Source: an uncultured Hymenobacter sp.
GTDB lineage: Bacteria; Bacteroidota; Bacteroidia; Cytophagales; Hymenobacteraceae
Direction of reading: 5' to 3'
Assembly: GCA_913776615.1 (NCBI GenBank)
Contig: CAJYPK010000010.1
Location: forward strand, 62,001 to 126,000
Length of the DNA: 64,000 nt
Shown: in pieces, positions 1-11,100 of the stretch
Layout: each line of letters begins with the position of its first letter
How positions within the stretch are numbered: the first letter of the stretch is position 1
The notes under the pieces: model-generated
Seen by the model: the letters and a program-made list of their open reading frames with translations, nothing else
Database searches by the model: none
Told to the model about the DNA's origin: nothing
Program-made: the position numbers and the translations under genes

Positions 1-468
<468 letters not shown>

Positions 469-494
469 GTACGACTGCCTTTCCTGCTTACAAA

Positions 495-545
495 CAAGCC
501 CCAAACGCCCGCCCTGCGACTTGCAAGGCGGGCGTTTTGGGCTTG
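495..545. terminator. Bidirectional terminator between galT and the convergent T9SS protein gene
   Basis: A 19-bp stem (495-513 against 527-545, with one or two mismatches) closes a 13-nt loop. The arms carry the GC-rich core GCCCGCC/GGCGGGC and A/T runs, so it can act in both directions. It sits between two converging stop codons. Confidence 0.75.
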
Positions 546-570
546 TAGCACCCTGTTGCGGGCGACCTGC

Positions 571-3500
571 TTACTTGATGACTACTCGCTTGGTCACGAC
601 GGAAGCGCCAGCCGTGAGGCGCAGCACGTACACTCCCGCTGCCAGCCCCTCGGTGGGCACCGTGAGGCGAGCCCCGGCGGCCGGCAGGGCAGCGGCCTGG
701 GTGCGCACCACCTGGCCCAGCGCGCTGCGCAGCTCCGCCTGCACCTGGCTGGCCCCGGCCACGGCGGGCACGGCGACTACGAAGCTGCCGTGCGCCGGAT
801 TGGGATACACTCCTACCTCGGCTGGCAGCAGGGCCGGAGCCGTCGCGAGCGCCGTTTGGGGGCTGAACTGGAGCCGGAAGCGGCTCGTGAGTAGGGCCTG
901 AGCCTCGGTACTCGTCACGCTGAAGGCGTAGCTCGCGCCCGCCCGCAGCCGGGTGAGCTGGCCGGCCTGCGCATCGTACAGGTAGGCTTCGAGGCCCGCC
1001 GGTAAGTTACTCAAGGTCGTGGCGGCCAAGGAGTAGGTGCCGGCGGCCGGCACGCCCACGGCCAGCGGCACGGTGGTAGCGGCCGTGAGCACGGGCAGCC
1101 CGTTGATGGCCAGCGGCGTAGCAGCCGCTAGCTGACTTAGATTCAGGCCGTTGGTGTTGGGCAGCTTCACGGCGTCGTAGGCGGCATCGGGGCCAGCGGT
1201 GGCCCCGGCCTCCTGGTAGAGGTAAGTGACGTCGGCGGCGGTGGCGCTGCGCAGGCTCAGGGCTACCTGGGGGCGCGGGTCGGCGGCCGGGCGCCTGAGG
1301 GGCGTGGCGTCGAACGTAGTAACGCGCTGCGAATTGAGGAAGGAAATGGCCCCCGCCTGCTGGCCGGCACTCACGCGCACGAAGAAGGCCTGTCCCAGCG
1401 GGATAACGGGGTTGCCCCCGATGCCGTTGGCGTAGCTGCGGTACTGGCCGGTGTAGGGGCCGGTGCTTTCGAATACGTACATGGCGGCATCGAGGCCAGC
1501 GCGGTCGCTGGGCTGCACCCGGCTCCAGTCGAGCGGGCTGGGGTAGGGGTTGCCCAGCAGGTGCCAGCCCGCGTCGGGGTCACTGCCCGTGCGCGTCACC
1601 GGGAACCCAACGCCGCCCGTGAGTACCGAGCCGGTCAGCGACAGCTTGGCCGTGGCGGGCAGCTGCAACGCGTAGCCAGCTGAGCCATTGAGGAGTACCT
1701 CCGAGAGGCTGCCCGGCGATATCCAGCCCTTATCGAAGCCACTGCCCGGCACGCTGGCGTCACCGAGGCGGGTTTCGTCGTAGAGATACACCGTGGGGAA
1801 GGGCCGCACGCTCGGGCCCTGGGTATTGTACAGGCTGTTTACCACCGGGGTAAAATCACTGGTGGTTAAGCTATTAATTGTAGTATTACTCCCGAATACG
1901 GGGGAGGCAATATGCCGGTAGCCCAGGCCCGGGTTGATACTGCCGTCAATGGCGCGCTGCACGGTAGTTGTATTGCCTAGCAGGTCGCCGCCCACTATCA
2001 GGGCCGTGCCGGCCACGGCATCGGAAAGGAGCGTAACGGAGGCTGCGGCCGACGGCTGCACCAGGCCACTCGGGCTGCTGATGGTGAGCACCTGGGCAAT
2101 GGCTACGCTCTGGCTCAGGGTTACGCGCTGGGGGTTGGTAGTAGTGAGGTTGCGCACCTGGCCGGGCAGGCCGGAGCCCGTCACCTGCTCCACCGTACCG
2201 TTGTAGACGTAGCTGGCATCGGGTGAAAACGAGCGGGTGCCGGTGGTTTGCACCGCGCCGACCGGCCCGGTGGCCGCAATACCCAGCGGGTCGCAGATAC
2301 CGAGGGTAGCGCCCGCCGCCAGCGTAAAGCTGCCCGCTCCGGTGAGGGGCTGGCAGTTGGTGAGCAGGGTACCGCCGGGCTGCACCAGCACGAAGCCCGT
2401 CACGGCCACGCCACCGGCCAGGGTACCGTTGCCGGTACCCGTGACGGTAATGGAGTTATAAGTACCGGGCGCGATGGACGTGGTAGTGCTCACCACCAGG
2501 TCGGACACCACGGCAAACGGCAGGCTGTTGCTGACGCCGCCGGGCGTAACGACCACCACGGGGCCGCTCGTGGCCCCGGCCGGCACGGTTACCGTGAGGC
2601 TGGTGCCGGTGTTGTTGGTAATGGCCGTGGTAGGCGTACCATTGAAGCTCACGGTAGTGGCCCCGGCCAGGTTGGTTCCCGTGAGGGTGAGGGTAGTGCC
2701 CACGCTGCCGCTGCCGGGCGCAATGGCCGTGAGCACCGGGGCCGGCGTTTCGTTGTAGATGCCGAAGTGGTAGACGATTTTGGTATCGTAGCCGTACACG
2801 CCGGTAAGGGTGCCGCCTACGTTCACGTTATCGCCGGGGCCGATGGCGAGGGCATTTACGAAACCACTCAGCCCGGCACCCAGGCCGCTCCAGGTGGTGC
2901 CATCCCACTTGGCAACTGCGGGAATAAACTGCCCCCCAACTTGGCTGAACTGCCCGCCTACGTACAGGTTGCCACCAGCGACCGCGAGCGCATTTACCGG
3001 GCGGTCGACTCCGCCGCCTACCGCGCTCCAGGTAGTACCATCCCACTGGGCCAGGTACTTCAGCGAGTTACCGCCAACAGTAACGAAGGAGCCGCCCACG
3101 TAAAGCCTGTTGCCAATGAGGGCCAGCGCATTGACGTAGCTACTTACTCCGTTAGCCGTACCCGACCCCAAGGCGTTCCAGGCGGTGCCGTCCCAGCGGG
3201 CTACGCTATTGGCAGTCACCCCACCCGCCCGGGTAAAGCTGCCACCCACGTAGAGGTCGGAGCCCGCCACGGCCAGGGCCGCCACTGGGCCGCCGGTACC
3301 TTCACCCAGTGCGTTCCAGTTGGTACCATCCCAGCGGGCAATATTACTGACGGTCGTCCCACCCGCCCGTGAAAAGCTGCCGGCCACGTAGAGGTCGGTA
3401 CCCATTACCGCCAGGGCATCGACGTAGTTACTGTAGCCAGTGGTAAGGCCAGGCCCGAGGCTGCTCCAGGTAGTGCCATCCCACTGGGCCACGTGAAGAA

Positions 3501-5136
3501 TAGGCAGGCTACCGGCCTGGGTAAAGTTACCTCCCACGTAGAGCGTAGTGCCGACCATGGCCAGGGCCTGAACTGTTGCGTTGACTCCGTTGGCAGAACC
3601 GGTGCCCAGGCTGCTCCAGGCCGTCCCGTCCCACTTGGCCACGTTACTAGCTGGTACGTTACCCGCCAGCTGAAACTGGCCGCCAGCGTAGACATTGGTA
3701 CCCGCTACCAGAATAGTTGTCAGGTAGCCCTCACTGAGAACGCCCACTCCGTTGCCCGCACCGGTACCAGGGCGGCTCCAAGTATCACCGTCCAGCTTGG
3801 TTATGTAGCTGCTTACGGCCCCGTCGCGGCGGGTAAAGAATCCGCCTACGTAAACACTCGTACCTACTACCGCCAGCCCCCGCACCAAGGCGGTGCGGGC
3901 GTTCAGGCTCCCGTCTGAGCCCGTACCGGGGCTGCTCCAGGCGGTACCGTCCCAGCGGGCGAGGCCGCCGGCCGCAAGCCCGCCGGCCTGCGTGAAGTTG
4001 CCACCTGCGTAGAGGTTGGTGCCCAGCATGGTCAGGGCATACACCCCGCCGCCACTCACCCCATTGGCGGCGGCGGTACCAAGGCTACTCCAGGCGGTAC
4101 CGTTCCAACGGGCTATGTAGTTGGCCGCTATGGCCCCGGCACTGGTAAAAGCTCCGCCTACGTATATGCTCGTACCAGAGGCTACGAGGGCATTGACAGT
4201 GCTACCGACGCCGTTGGATGTACCCGTGCCCAGGCTATTCCAGGCGGTACCATCCCAGCGGGCAATATTGTTGGCCGTGACGGTGCCAGCCTTGCTAAAG
4301 TAGCCCCCCACGTAGAGGCCAGCGGGCGTGATAGCGAGTGCCGATATCTTGGCCAGGTAGCCCGTCACGCCATTATTGGTGCCCGTACCCAGCGAGCTCC
4401 ACCGGGTACCATCCCACTTGGCCAGGCGATTGGCACTGACACCGCTGACGTACGTAAACTGCCCCCCGATGTAGACGGTGGTACCCGATACGGCCAGGGC
4501 GTTGACGTAGGTATTTTCCAAGTAGCCGGCGCTTGTGCCGCTGCCCAGGCTATTCCAGGCCGTACCATCCCACCTAGCAATGTTACTGGCGGTAACGCCC
4601 CCTGCCGTGTTAAAAAAGCCCCCCACGTACAGGTTATTACCGGCCATCGCCAGCGATAGCACGTAGCCGCCCAGCGTGCCGTTGGCCTGGCCCGTGCCCA
4701 GGCTGCTCCAGCGGGCGCCATCCCACTTGGCTACCTCATAAGCCCTTACCCCATCCACCGCCGTGAAAGCACCCCCAATGTAGATATCGGTACCGGCTTG
4801 CAGCACGGCGTACACGCCCCCGTCGGTGCCGGGCACACCAAAGCCATCGCGCCAGTTTTCCTCCCCCGTGGCCGCCGGCCGGGCCGGGCTAAAGGTGGGC
4901 CGCCCGCCGGGGCCAGTGTGCATCACAAACTGGCGGGCGTCGAAGGAGCCCTGGGCGCTGGCACGTAGCGTGCCGTCGGGGTTGAGTGCCCCGGCCAGCG
5001 AGGGTGCCCCGCTGGCCCCGGGCGGGTCTTGGACCGGAGCGGCGCTGGCGGGGCAGGCCCCCAGCAGCCATAGACCGAGCCACAACAGCCCGGCCCAACG
5101 CAGCGCACTAGCCCACGGGGAGGAAATATGCTTCAT
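571..5136 (-). CDS. Large secreted repeat protein with IPT/TIG domain and type IX secretion sorting domain
   Basis: I start at the ATG at 5136 because MKHISSPWASALRWAGLLWLG opens a clear signal peptide ending near LLGACPASA; a longer frame starts at 5196. The protein is ~1521 residues. From about residue 105 to 790 there are some 14 tandem repeats of ~50 residues built on LYVGGxF...IARWDGTAWNSLGTG, resembling a beta-propeller or fibre. An IPT/TIG Ig-like domain follows (TAIAPGSGSVGTTLTLTGTN), then an autotransporter-like beta-rich region. The last ~75 residues (YPNPAHGSFVVAVP ... AGVYVLRLTAGASVVTKRVVIK) match a type A T9SS C-terminal signal, so the protein should be exported across the outer membrane and anchored or released. 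Likely an adhesin or matrix protein; no enzymatic domain was recognised. A weak -7-like box lies at 5178-5185 on the minus strand. Confidence 0.88.
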   Translation of the reverse strand: MKHISSPWASALRWAGLLWLGLWLLGACPASAAPVQDPPGASGAPSLAGALNPDGTLRASAQGSFDARQFVMHTGPGGRPTFSPARPAATGEENWRDGFGVPGTDGGVYAVLQAGTDIYIGGAFTAVDGVRAYEVAKWDGARWSSLGTGQANGTLGGYVLSLAMAGNNLYVGGFFNTAGGVTASNIARWDGTAWNSLGSGTSAGYLENTYVNALAVSGTTVYIGGQFTYVSGVSANRLAKWDGTRWSSLGTGTNNGVTGYLAKISALAITPAGLYVGGYFSKAGTVTANNIARWDGTAWNSLGTGTSNGVGSTVNALVASGTSIYVGGAFTSAGAIAANYIARWNGTAWSSLGTAAANGVSGGGVYALTMLGTNLYAGGNFTQAGGLAAGGLARWDGTAWSSPGTGSDGSLNARTALVRGLAVVGTSVYVGGFFTRRDGAVSSYITKLDGDTWSRPGTGAGNGVGVLSEGYLTTILVAGTNVYAGGQFQLAGNVPASNVAKWDGTAWSSLGTGSANGVNATVQALAMVGTTLYVGGNFTQAGSLPILHVAQWDGTTWSSLGPGLTTGYSNYVDALAVMGTDLYVAGSFSRAGGTTVSNIARWDGTNWNALGEGTGGPVAALAVAGSDLYVGGSFTRAGGVTANSVARWDGTAWNALGSGTANGVSSYVNALALIGNRLYVGGSFVTVGGNSLKYLAQWDGTTWSAVGGGVDRPVNALAVAGGNLYVGGQFSQVGGQFIPAVAKWDGTTWSGLGAGLSGFVNALAIGPGDNVNVGGTLTGVYGYDTKIVYHFGIYNETPAPVLTAIAPGSGSVGTTLTLTGTNLAGATTVSFNGTPTTAITNNTGTSLTVTVPAGATSGPVVVVTPGGVSNSLPFAVVSDLVVSTTTSIAPGTYNSITVTGTGNGTLAGGVAVTGFVLVQPGGTLLTNCQPLTGAGSFTLAAGATLGICDPLGIAATGPVGAVQTTGTRSFSPDASYVYNGTVEQVTGSGLPGQVRNLTTTNPQRVTLSQSVAIAQVLTISSPSGLVQPSAAASVTLLSDAVAGTALIVGGDLLGNTTTVQRAIDGSINPGLGYRHIASPVFGSNTTINSLTTSDFTPVVNSLYNTQGPSVRPFPTVYLYDETRLGDASVPGSGFDKGWISPGSLSEVLLNGSAGYALQLPATAKLSLTGSVLTGGVGFPVTRTGSDPDAGWHLLGNPYPSPLDWSRVQPSDRAGLDAAMYVFESTGPYTGQYRSYANGIGGNPVIPLGQAFFVRVSAGQQAGAISFLNSQRVTTFDATPLRRPAADPRPQVALSLRSATAADVTYLYQEAGATAGPDAAYDAVKLPNTNGLNLSQLAAATPLAINGLPVLTAATTVPLAVGVPAAGTYSLAATTLSNLPAGLEAYLYDAQAGQLTRLRAGASYAFSVTSTEAQALLTSRFRLQFSPQTALATAPALLPAEVGVYPNPAHGSFVVAVPAVAGASQVQAELRSALGQVVRTQAAALPAAGARLTVPTEGLAAGVYVLRLTAGASVVTKRVVIK

Positions 5137-5531
5137 GAGAAACCCGTTTTTATTTAAAACAGAAGGAGATACTCCCACTAAGGTACGCTCCCGCACGGGT
5201 ATGACGCTGGGTAGCCAGCCAGCGACAGGTAAGCCGGCTACCCAACCGCAATTTCTTTGCCGCCAAGCACAACCAGAAATTTGACTGCACCAGCTTAGCG
5301 GCCGCTGCCGAGAGCCGGATAAGCCACGAGCCGCGTTGCGGCCAACCGGCCACCGCCGCGGGGAAGGCCAGCCAGCGGGGGGCCTGGCCCTGCCCTGAAA
5401 GGTAGCTTGTACGCAGCTACGCTACAGCGATTCGCAGGGTAGTATCACTTGGTTGTCGCTAAGCCGGACTCTCCTCCGGGTAGGTGAGCTGGCACCTACC
5501 CCCGGCTCTGGCTTACTCACTTCCCCTTATG

Positions 5532-5924
5532 CTAACGGGTGTAGAGGCCAGTCGGCACGTGGTCTTGCAACAGCATGCGGGGGCCTTGGTAGGAGCTGGC
5601 GGGCAGCACGCTCAGCAGCAGGTGCAGGCCGGTATCGGCCAGCTGGCTGAGCACCCCCGGCGAAAAGCCGCACCAGTACAGCACCGTACCCGCCACCCGG
5701 GCTTGTTGGTGGGCGTTGAAGATGGCGCGCTGGGCGTGCCAGCTCAGGGACAACAGGCGGCGGCAATCGACCCACACGAAAGGTGCCCGGGCGGCTACCA
5801 GCTCAGCTACCGCCCGCTCAAGCTGCTGCGCGGCGGCCGTGCCGTTGCAGCTACCACGCAGGCTCAGGCCAGCCGTCGTTTGCTGATTGCTCAGGTGCAC
5901 CGTGAATGTAGAAGCTGTTCCCAT
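5532..5924 (-). CDS. Small STAS-like protein (putative anti-sigma factor antagonist type)
   Basis: The 130-residue product has the alternating beta/alpha pattern of a STAS domain: an N-terminal strand pair (FTVHLSNQ ... LSLRGSCNGTAAAQQLERAV), an APFVWVDCRRLLSLSW segment at the site where STAS proteins carry the regulated Ser/Thr, then helix-strand units (RVAGTVLYWCGFSPGVL). The identity is too low for a firm family call. STAS proteins bind anti-sigma kinases or act as phospho-regulated switches. The gene is the first of three minus-strand signalling genes (kinase, then CheB-CheR fusion upstream). A promoter-like TAGCTTTG box lies 41 bp before the ATG. Confidence 0.55.
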   Translation of the reverse strand: MGTASTFTVHLSNQQTTAGLSLRGSCNGTAAAQQLERAVAELVAARAPFVWVDCRRLLSLSWHAQRAIFNAHQQARVAGTVLYWCGFSPGVLSQLADTGLHLLLSVLPASSYQGPRMLLQDHVPTGLYTR

Positions 5925-5964
5925 AGCCAGGAAATAAATAGAGATTAAGCGCTAAATAGTTAGA

Positions 5965-5972
5965 CAAAGCTA
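5965..5972 (-). promoter_or_regulatory. Putative -7 box of the STAS-like gene
   Basis: Read on the minus strand this is TAGCTTTG, a full match to the Bacteroidota -7 consensus TAnnTTTG, 41 bp before the start codon at 5924. No convincing -33 TTG is seen at the right distance, so the call is tentative. Confidence 0.4.
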
Positions 5973-6036
5973 CGACTACCGGTAACGAAAGGGCGCTTAA
6001 AAAACCCGTATTTATTCTGGCAAAACTGCTGATTAT

Positions 6037-8031
6037 CTACTCCGTAATTTTTGCCATTTCACCACCAGCTGGCACCGGCACCTGCAAAAAGACGCCCGTA
6101 CCCCGGCCGGGGCGCGAGTACAGCTCGAAGGTGCCCCCCAGCAACCCCACCCGCGTCCGAATGCCCGCCAGCCCGATGCCGCCCTTGCCCGCCCGGGCGG
6201 GCTGGTGCAGGCTCATGCCCACGCCGTCGTCTTCCACGCTCAGGTGCAGCTGGTCGTCTTCGCGCACTACCTGCACGAATACTTCCTGGGCCTGGGCGTG
6301 CTTCATCACGTTGTTGAGCAGCTCCTGCACGATGCGGTACACGGCCGTGGCCAGCAGCGCGGGCAGCGGCTCGGCCAGGCCGCGCAGGTTGAGGTCCACG
6401 GTCAGGCTCTGGGGAATGCGGCTGGCCAGCTCGCGCAGGGCCGTGACCAGGCCAAAATCTTCCAGAATACTGGGCGTCAATTCAAAAGAAATGGTGCGGG
6501 TGGCCTCGATGGCTTCGTTGAGCAATTGCTGGCTGGCCCGGCCCACTTCGGAAGGCGGCAGGGCATCGAGGTGCAGGCGGGTAGCGTAGAGCAGTTGGCC
6601 CACGCCATTGTGCAGGGCCTCGGCAATGCGGCGGCGCTCCTCCTCCTGGGTGGTGAGAATGGCCGAGAGTACTTCTTGTTGCTGGCGCAGTTGCTGCTGG
6701 GTAGCCTCGGCCTTTATCAGCTCCGACTCCGTAATATCGAGCGCCAGAATGATTACTTCCTGCTGCTCGGCGTCGAAAAAGCCGAAGCACTGTAAATAAA
6801 TGGGTTGGCCCCCGCGCTCTACGTGCGCCACGTAGGTGTGGCTGTGCCCGGCCAGCATGTGCCGAAAGTGCGCCGCGCTCTCCGGAAACGCCTCCTCGGC
6901 CCGCTGGCCCACCAGCTCGTTGTCGGCCAGGCCCAGGCGGCGCAGGCTCTGGCCGGCGTGCTCGCGGTAGCGGCCGTCGGGGCCGAGGCGGCCCAGCACC
7001 ACGGGCAGGTGCCGCAGAATATTGCCGAGCAGGCGGTTTTTGTAGTCCAGCGCTTCCTCATCGCGCTTGCGGGCCGTTACGTCGCGCCAGGCGGCGTGCA
7101 GCAGGGGGCGGCCATCGACCAGCACGGGGTTGAAGGACAGCTCGTCCCAGACTTCTTCGCCGGTGGCGAGGTAGCGCCGCCATTCCAGCCGGCACCAGCC
7201 GCGCTGCTGGGCCTCCTGCATGGCCTCGGTGAGCAGGTCGAGCGAGCGGCGGCCGCTGGGCTGAAACTCGGGCCAGAAGTCGGACAGCAAGCGCCCTACC
7301 AATTGGCTTTTGTCAGCGACGCCCAGCAGGCCGAGGGCCGCCGCGTTCACGTCGACAAAGCGCAGGTTTTCGATGAGCGCCATGCCATCGCGGGCCTGCT
7401 CGAAAGTGGCCCGGAAACGGGCCTCGCTGGCGGCCAATTGGTCGGTGGCGCGGCGGCGGGCCGTTACGTCGAAGAGCACGAGGCGGCAGCTCCCGGGCGG
7501 TGGGCCGGGGCCCTCGTCGTCGGCCGGGGCCGTGCCTTCGAGCTGGGCAAAAAACGGCTGGCCCTGCGGCCCGCACATGGCCAGCTCGCAGCTCTGGCGC
7601 TGGCCGGGGTTGGCCCAGAGCCGGGCCACGAACTCGGCAAAGCGCGCCCGTTCGGCAGGCACCACGAACAACGCCAGCCGCCGCCCCAGTAGCCGGCGGC
7701 GATCTTCACCTAGCAGCTGGCTCGTGCGCAGGTTGAGCTGCAGCAGCGTGCCGTCGGTGCCCAGGGTGCAGTAGCCCACCGGCGCAAAGTCGTAGAGGTC
7801 CACGTACTGGGCGCGGCTGCTCTCGGCCTCGGCCTGGGCCAGCAGCAGCTCCTCGTACTGCATTTCCAGCTCGATCTGGTGCACTTGCAGCTCCTGCACG
7901 AGGCGCTGGGTATCGGGCGGGGCATCGGCGGGCAGGCTCTGGGTCACGAGCCGGCGGCGCTCGGCGCGCTGCCGCAGGTGGTGCAGGGCGGCCTGCGGGT
8001 CGACGGGCCGGCTAGGGGTATGCTCGTTCAT
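6037..8031 (-). CDS. Multi-PAS sensor histidine kinase of the HisKA_3 (NarX/DesK-like) type
   Basis: The predicted cytoplasmic kinase has ~664 residues from the ATG at 8031 (MNEHTPSRPVDPQAAL); a frame-open ATG at 8130 adds 33 poorly conserved residues. An N-terminal coiled coil (QELQVHQIELEMQYEELLLAQAEAE) is followed by three PAS-like modules, each closing with a typical DVTARR / DVTARK / DITE motif. The dimerisation box EEERRRIAEALHNGVGQ carries the phospho-acceptor His, and NNVMKHAQA plus DDGVGM and GxGLAGIRTR are N, G1 and G2 boxes of the ATPase domain. There is no transmembrane segment. No response regulator gene is adjacent, so the partner is encoded elsewhere. Partner systems of this kinase type usually use NarL-family regulators (family knowledge). 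Confidence 0.88.
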   Translation of the reverse strand: MNEHTPSRPVDPQAALHHLRQRAERRRLVTQSLPADAPPDTQRLVQELQVHQIELEMQYEELLLAQAEAESSRAQYVDLYDFAPVGYCTLGTDGTLLQLNLRTSQLLGEDRRRLLGRRLALFVVPAERARFAEFVARLWANPGQRQSCELAMCGPQGQPFFAQLEGTAPADDEGPGPPPGSCRLVLFDVTARRRATDQLAASEARFRATFEQARDGMALIENLRFVDVNAAALGLLGVADKSQLVGRLLSDFWPEFQPSGRRSLDLLTEAMQEAQQRGWCRLEWRRYLATGEEVWDELSFNPVLVDGRPLLHAAWRDVTARKRDEEALDYKNRLLGNILRHLPVVLGRLGPDGRYREHAGQSLRRLGLADNELVGQRAEEAFPESAAHFRHMLAGHSHTYVAHVERGGQPIYLQCFGFFDAEQQEVIILALDITESELIKAEATQQQLRQQQEVLSAILTTQEEERRRIAEALHNGVGQLLYATRLHLDALPPSEVGRASQQLLNEAIEATRTISFELTPSILEDFGLVTALRELASRIPQSLTVDLNLRGLAEPLPALLATAVYRIVQELLNNVMKHAQAQEVFVQVVREDDQLHLSVEDDGVGMSLHQPARAGKGGIGLAGIRTRVGLLGGTFELYSRPGRGTGVFLQVPVPAGGEMAKITE

Positions 8032-8196
8032 CGGCTGGAAAAGGGAGCGGGGCACGCAACTCAACAGCACGCCGCGGTATAGCCTCAACGGCTGGCGCGC
8101 CTCGCGGGATTCCCCTTGGCTTTCATTCAACTATCATTCGGTGGGGGCAGCGAAAAATATTTCCCACCCGGCTCGGTAGTAGCTCGCGCCTAAGGC

Positions 8197-11100
8197 TTAA
8201 GCCGGGGCCTGCACGGCGCGCACGCCCATCATCACCTGGCCGGTGGGCTGGCCCTCGTGCAGCAGGCGATGGCCGTAGAGCAGTACTTGCCGCATGCCCA
8301 GGCCGGGCAGGGTAAGGCGCAGGGCAAGGTCGTCGAATTCGGTGGTCGGGATGCGTAGGTCGAGCAGGGCGCGCAGCTGCTGGAGCAGCGCCGGCTGCTG
8401 CCAGGCCCCGCCCGCGAGGCTGGTGAGCGGCCGGCCCACGAGCGCCGGCACCGGCTGGCGCATGAGCTCGGCAAAGGCCTGGTTGGCGCTGAGTACGCGC
8501 AGCTCAGCATCGAGGGCCAGCTGGGGCTCGCGCACGATGGCCTGCATGCTGTCGGTGAAGCGGGCGTGCTCCTGCAGGCGGGTTTCGAGCAGCTTGAGGG
8601 CCGTGATGTCGGAGAAGGTAATGACGGCCCCGTTGATGTAGTTATCGAGCGAGCGGTAGGGTAGGATGCGCATGTTGTACCACTCGCCGCGCGTGGTCTG
8701 GATGTTGGTCTCGATGCTGGTGAGGCGGTCGAGCACCTGCTGCACGTCGCGCAGCAGGTGCTCGTAGCGCAGGCTGCTGGTAAAGTGCCCCAGCGGGCGC
8801 CCCACGTCGCTGGGCATCAAGCTGATGATGCGGGCCACGGGCGGCGTAAACCGCTTTACCACCAAGTCATTATCCAGAAAGATAATGGCGATTTCGGTGG
8901 CGTCGAGCAGGTTTTTCATGTCGTTGGCGGCCTGGCTCAGCTCCTCGGTCTTGGCCAGGTACTGCATGTTGAGGGTCATGAGCTCCTCGTTGAGGCTCTG
9001 CATTTCCTCCTTGTTGGTCATGGCCTCCTCGTTGGTGCTTTGCAGCTCCTCGTTGGCGCTTTGCAGCTCCTCGTTGGTGCTTTTGAGTTCTTCGAGGCTG
9101 CTTTCCATCTCCTCCACGGTGGTTTGGAGGCGGTGCTTGGTGTATTGCAGCTCTTTGTCGAGGGCGGCCACTACGGCGTCGCGGTGCTGGCTTTCGTCGT
9201 GGGGGCTGCGCTTGGCCAGCCGCACGCGGCGCGGGGTGGGCTGGTCCTCGAATACTACCAGCAACAGGCCAGCCAGGGCGTCGCTGCTGCCCAGGTGCTG
9301 CACCGTGAGGCGCAGCACCTGCTGGCCCACGTCGGTGCGCACGCGCACGTTGTTCACCACCACGTCTTCGCGGGTTTGGTTGGCGCGGTGCACGGCCCCG
9401 CTGATTTCGAAGTTGAGCTCTTCGCGGGCCATCTCGAAAATGTTCATGCCGCTGAGCCCGGGGGCGGGCTCGAGGTAGCGGCCGGTGCGGCCGTTTACGT
9501 ACAGAATTTCGCCCTTGCTGTCGATTACGACGGCGGGTGGGGCGTAGGTTTGCAGCAGTTTTTTCTGAATCAGCGCCGCAAACGAGGTGCTTTGGCGGTG
9601 GTTGGAAGCAGAGGCGGACATGTGGGCCGTAGTCGGGGGCGCGGCCGTGTGGCGCGCCAGGGAAAAGGGAAACTTGATGAGGTGCGGCAGCGAAGCGGGC
9701 AGACTGGTGCGCCGCGAAATCTTCCACTTCATGTCGAGGGGCTGAAATAACTCCTGGGCACCGCTCACGTTTTCGCTCGGCCCCAGAAAAAGCAGCCCCC
9801 GCGAGTTGAGCGCGTAGTGAAACACGGGCAGCAGGCTTTTTTGCAGCTCGGCGCTGAGGTAGATGAGCAAATTGCGGCACACCAGCAGGTCGAGCTTGAT
9901 GAAGGGCGCATCCTTGTTGATGTTGTGCAGGGCAAACACCACCACGTCGCGCACTTCCTTGCGAATCTGGTAGTGGCCATCGAGCTTCTGAAAAAAGCGC
10001 TCCAGCCGCTGGGGGTTCAGGTCGGCCGCGATGTTTTCGTTGTACAACCCCGCCCGGGCAAAGGCAATGCCCTCGGGCGAGATGTCGGTGGCAAAAATCT
10101 GAATTTTGAGGTGCCGGCTGGGCTCCACCTGGTCGAGGCATTCGAAGAGCAGCATGGCCAGCGAGTACGCCTCCTCGCCCGTGGAGCAGCCCGGCGCCCA
10201 CACCCGTACGGTACCGTCGGTTTCCTTGGCCGCCAAGATGGGCTGCAAGTATTCCTTGAGGCTGGCAAAGGCCTCGGGGTCGCGGAAAAACTTGGTGACG
10301 CCAATCAGCAGCTCGTGAAACAGCTGCTCGACCTCGCCGGGGTTTTCCTGGAGGTAACGCACGTAGTTGGTAAAGCCCTTGATCTGGTGCGAGTTCATGC
10401 GCCGCTCGATGCGCCGAAACACCGTATTGCGCTTGTAGAAGCTGAAGTCGTGCCCGGTGCGCGAGCGAATCAGCAGGAAGATTTTTTGCAGCGCGTGGGC
10501 CGGCCGGCTGGGCGTGTCGGCGTCGAAGCTGCGGGCCGGGCGCACTTCCAGCGGGCGCTCCACGTAGTCGAGCAGCTGGGCGGCCATGAGCTCGGGCGGC
10601 AGCACAAAATCAACAAACTCAGTGGCCAGCGCGGCCCGGGGCATGGCCGCAAACTGGGCCGTATCGGGGTCCTGCACCATCACCATCCCGAAGTTTTCCA
10701 TCACCATCTTCAGCCCGATAATGCCGTCGGAGCCCAGCCCCGAACAGATGATGCACACGGCGCGGTCGCCCACGTCCTTGGCCAGGGTTTGCAGAAAGAA
10801 ATCGATGGGCAGGCGGCGGGCCGGTGGCTGAGTGGGCTTGAGCAACAGCAAATTGCCGTGCAGCAAGCTCAGGTCGTACCCGGCCGGAATCACGTACACG
10901 TGGTTGGGGCGCACCCGCAGGCCGTCGCGGGCTTCCAGCACGGGCAGCGGCGTAAAGCCCTGCACCACCGCGGCCAGCTGTTCGCGCTGCTCGGGCGCGG
11001 TGGGGCGGTGCAGCACCACCACGAAGGCAATGCCGCTGGCAATGGGCAAATGCGCAAAAAATTTTTCCAGCGCCTCCAGCGCGCCCGCCGAGCCGCACAG

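Noticed and set aside
2730..4820. DNA-level tandem repeats within the T9SS protein gene
   Set aside because: They follow the ~50-residue protein repeat and are explained by it; not a separate element.
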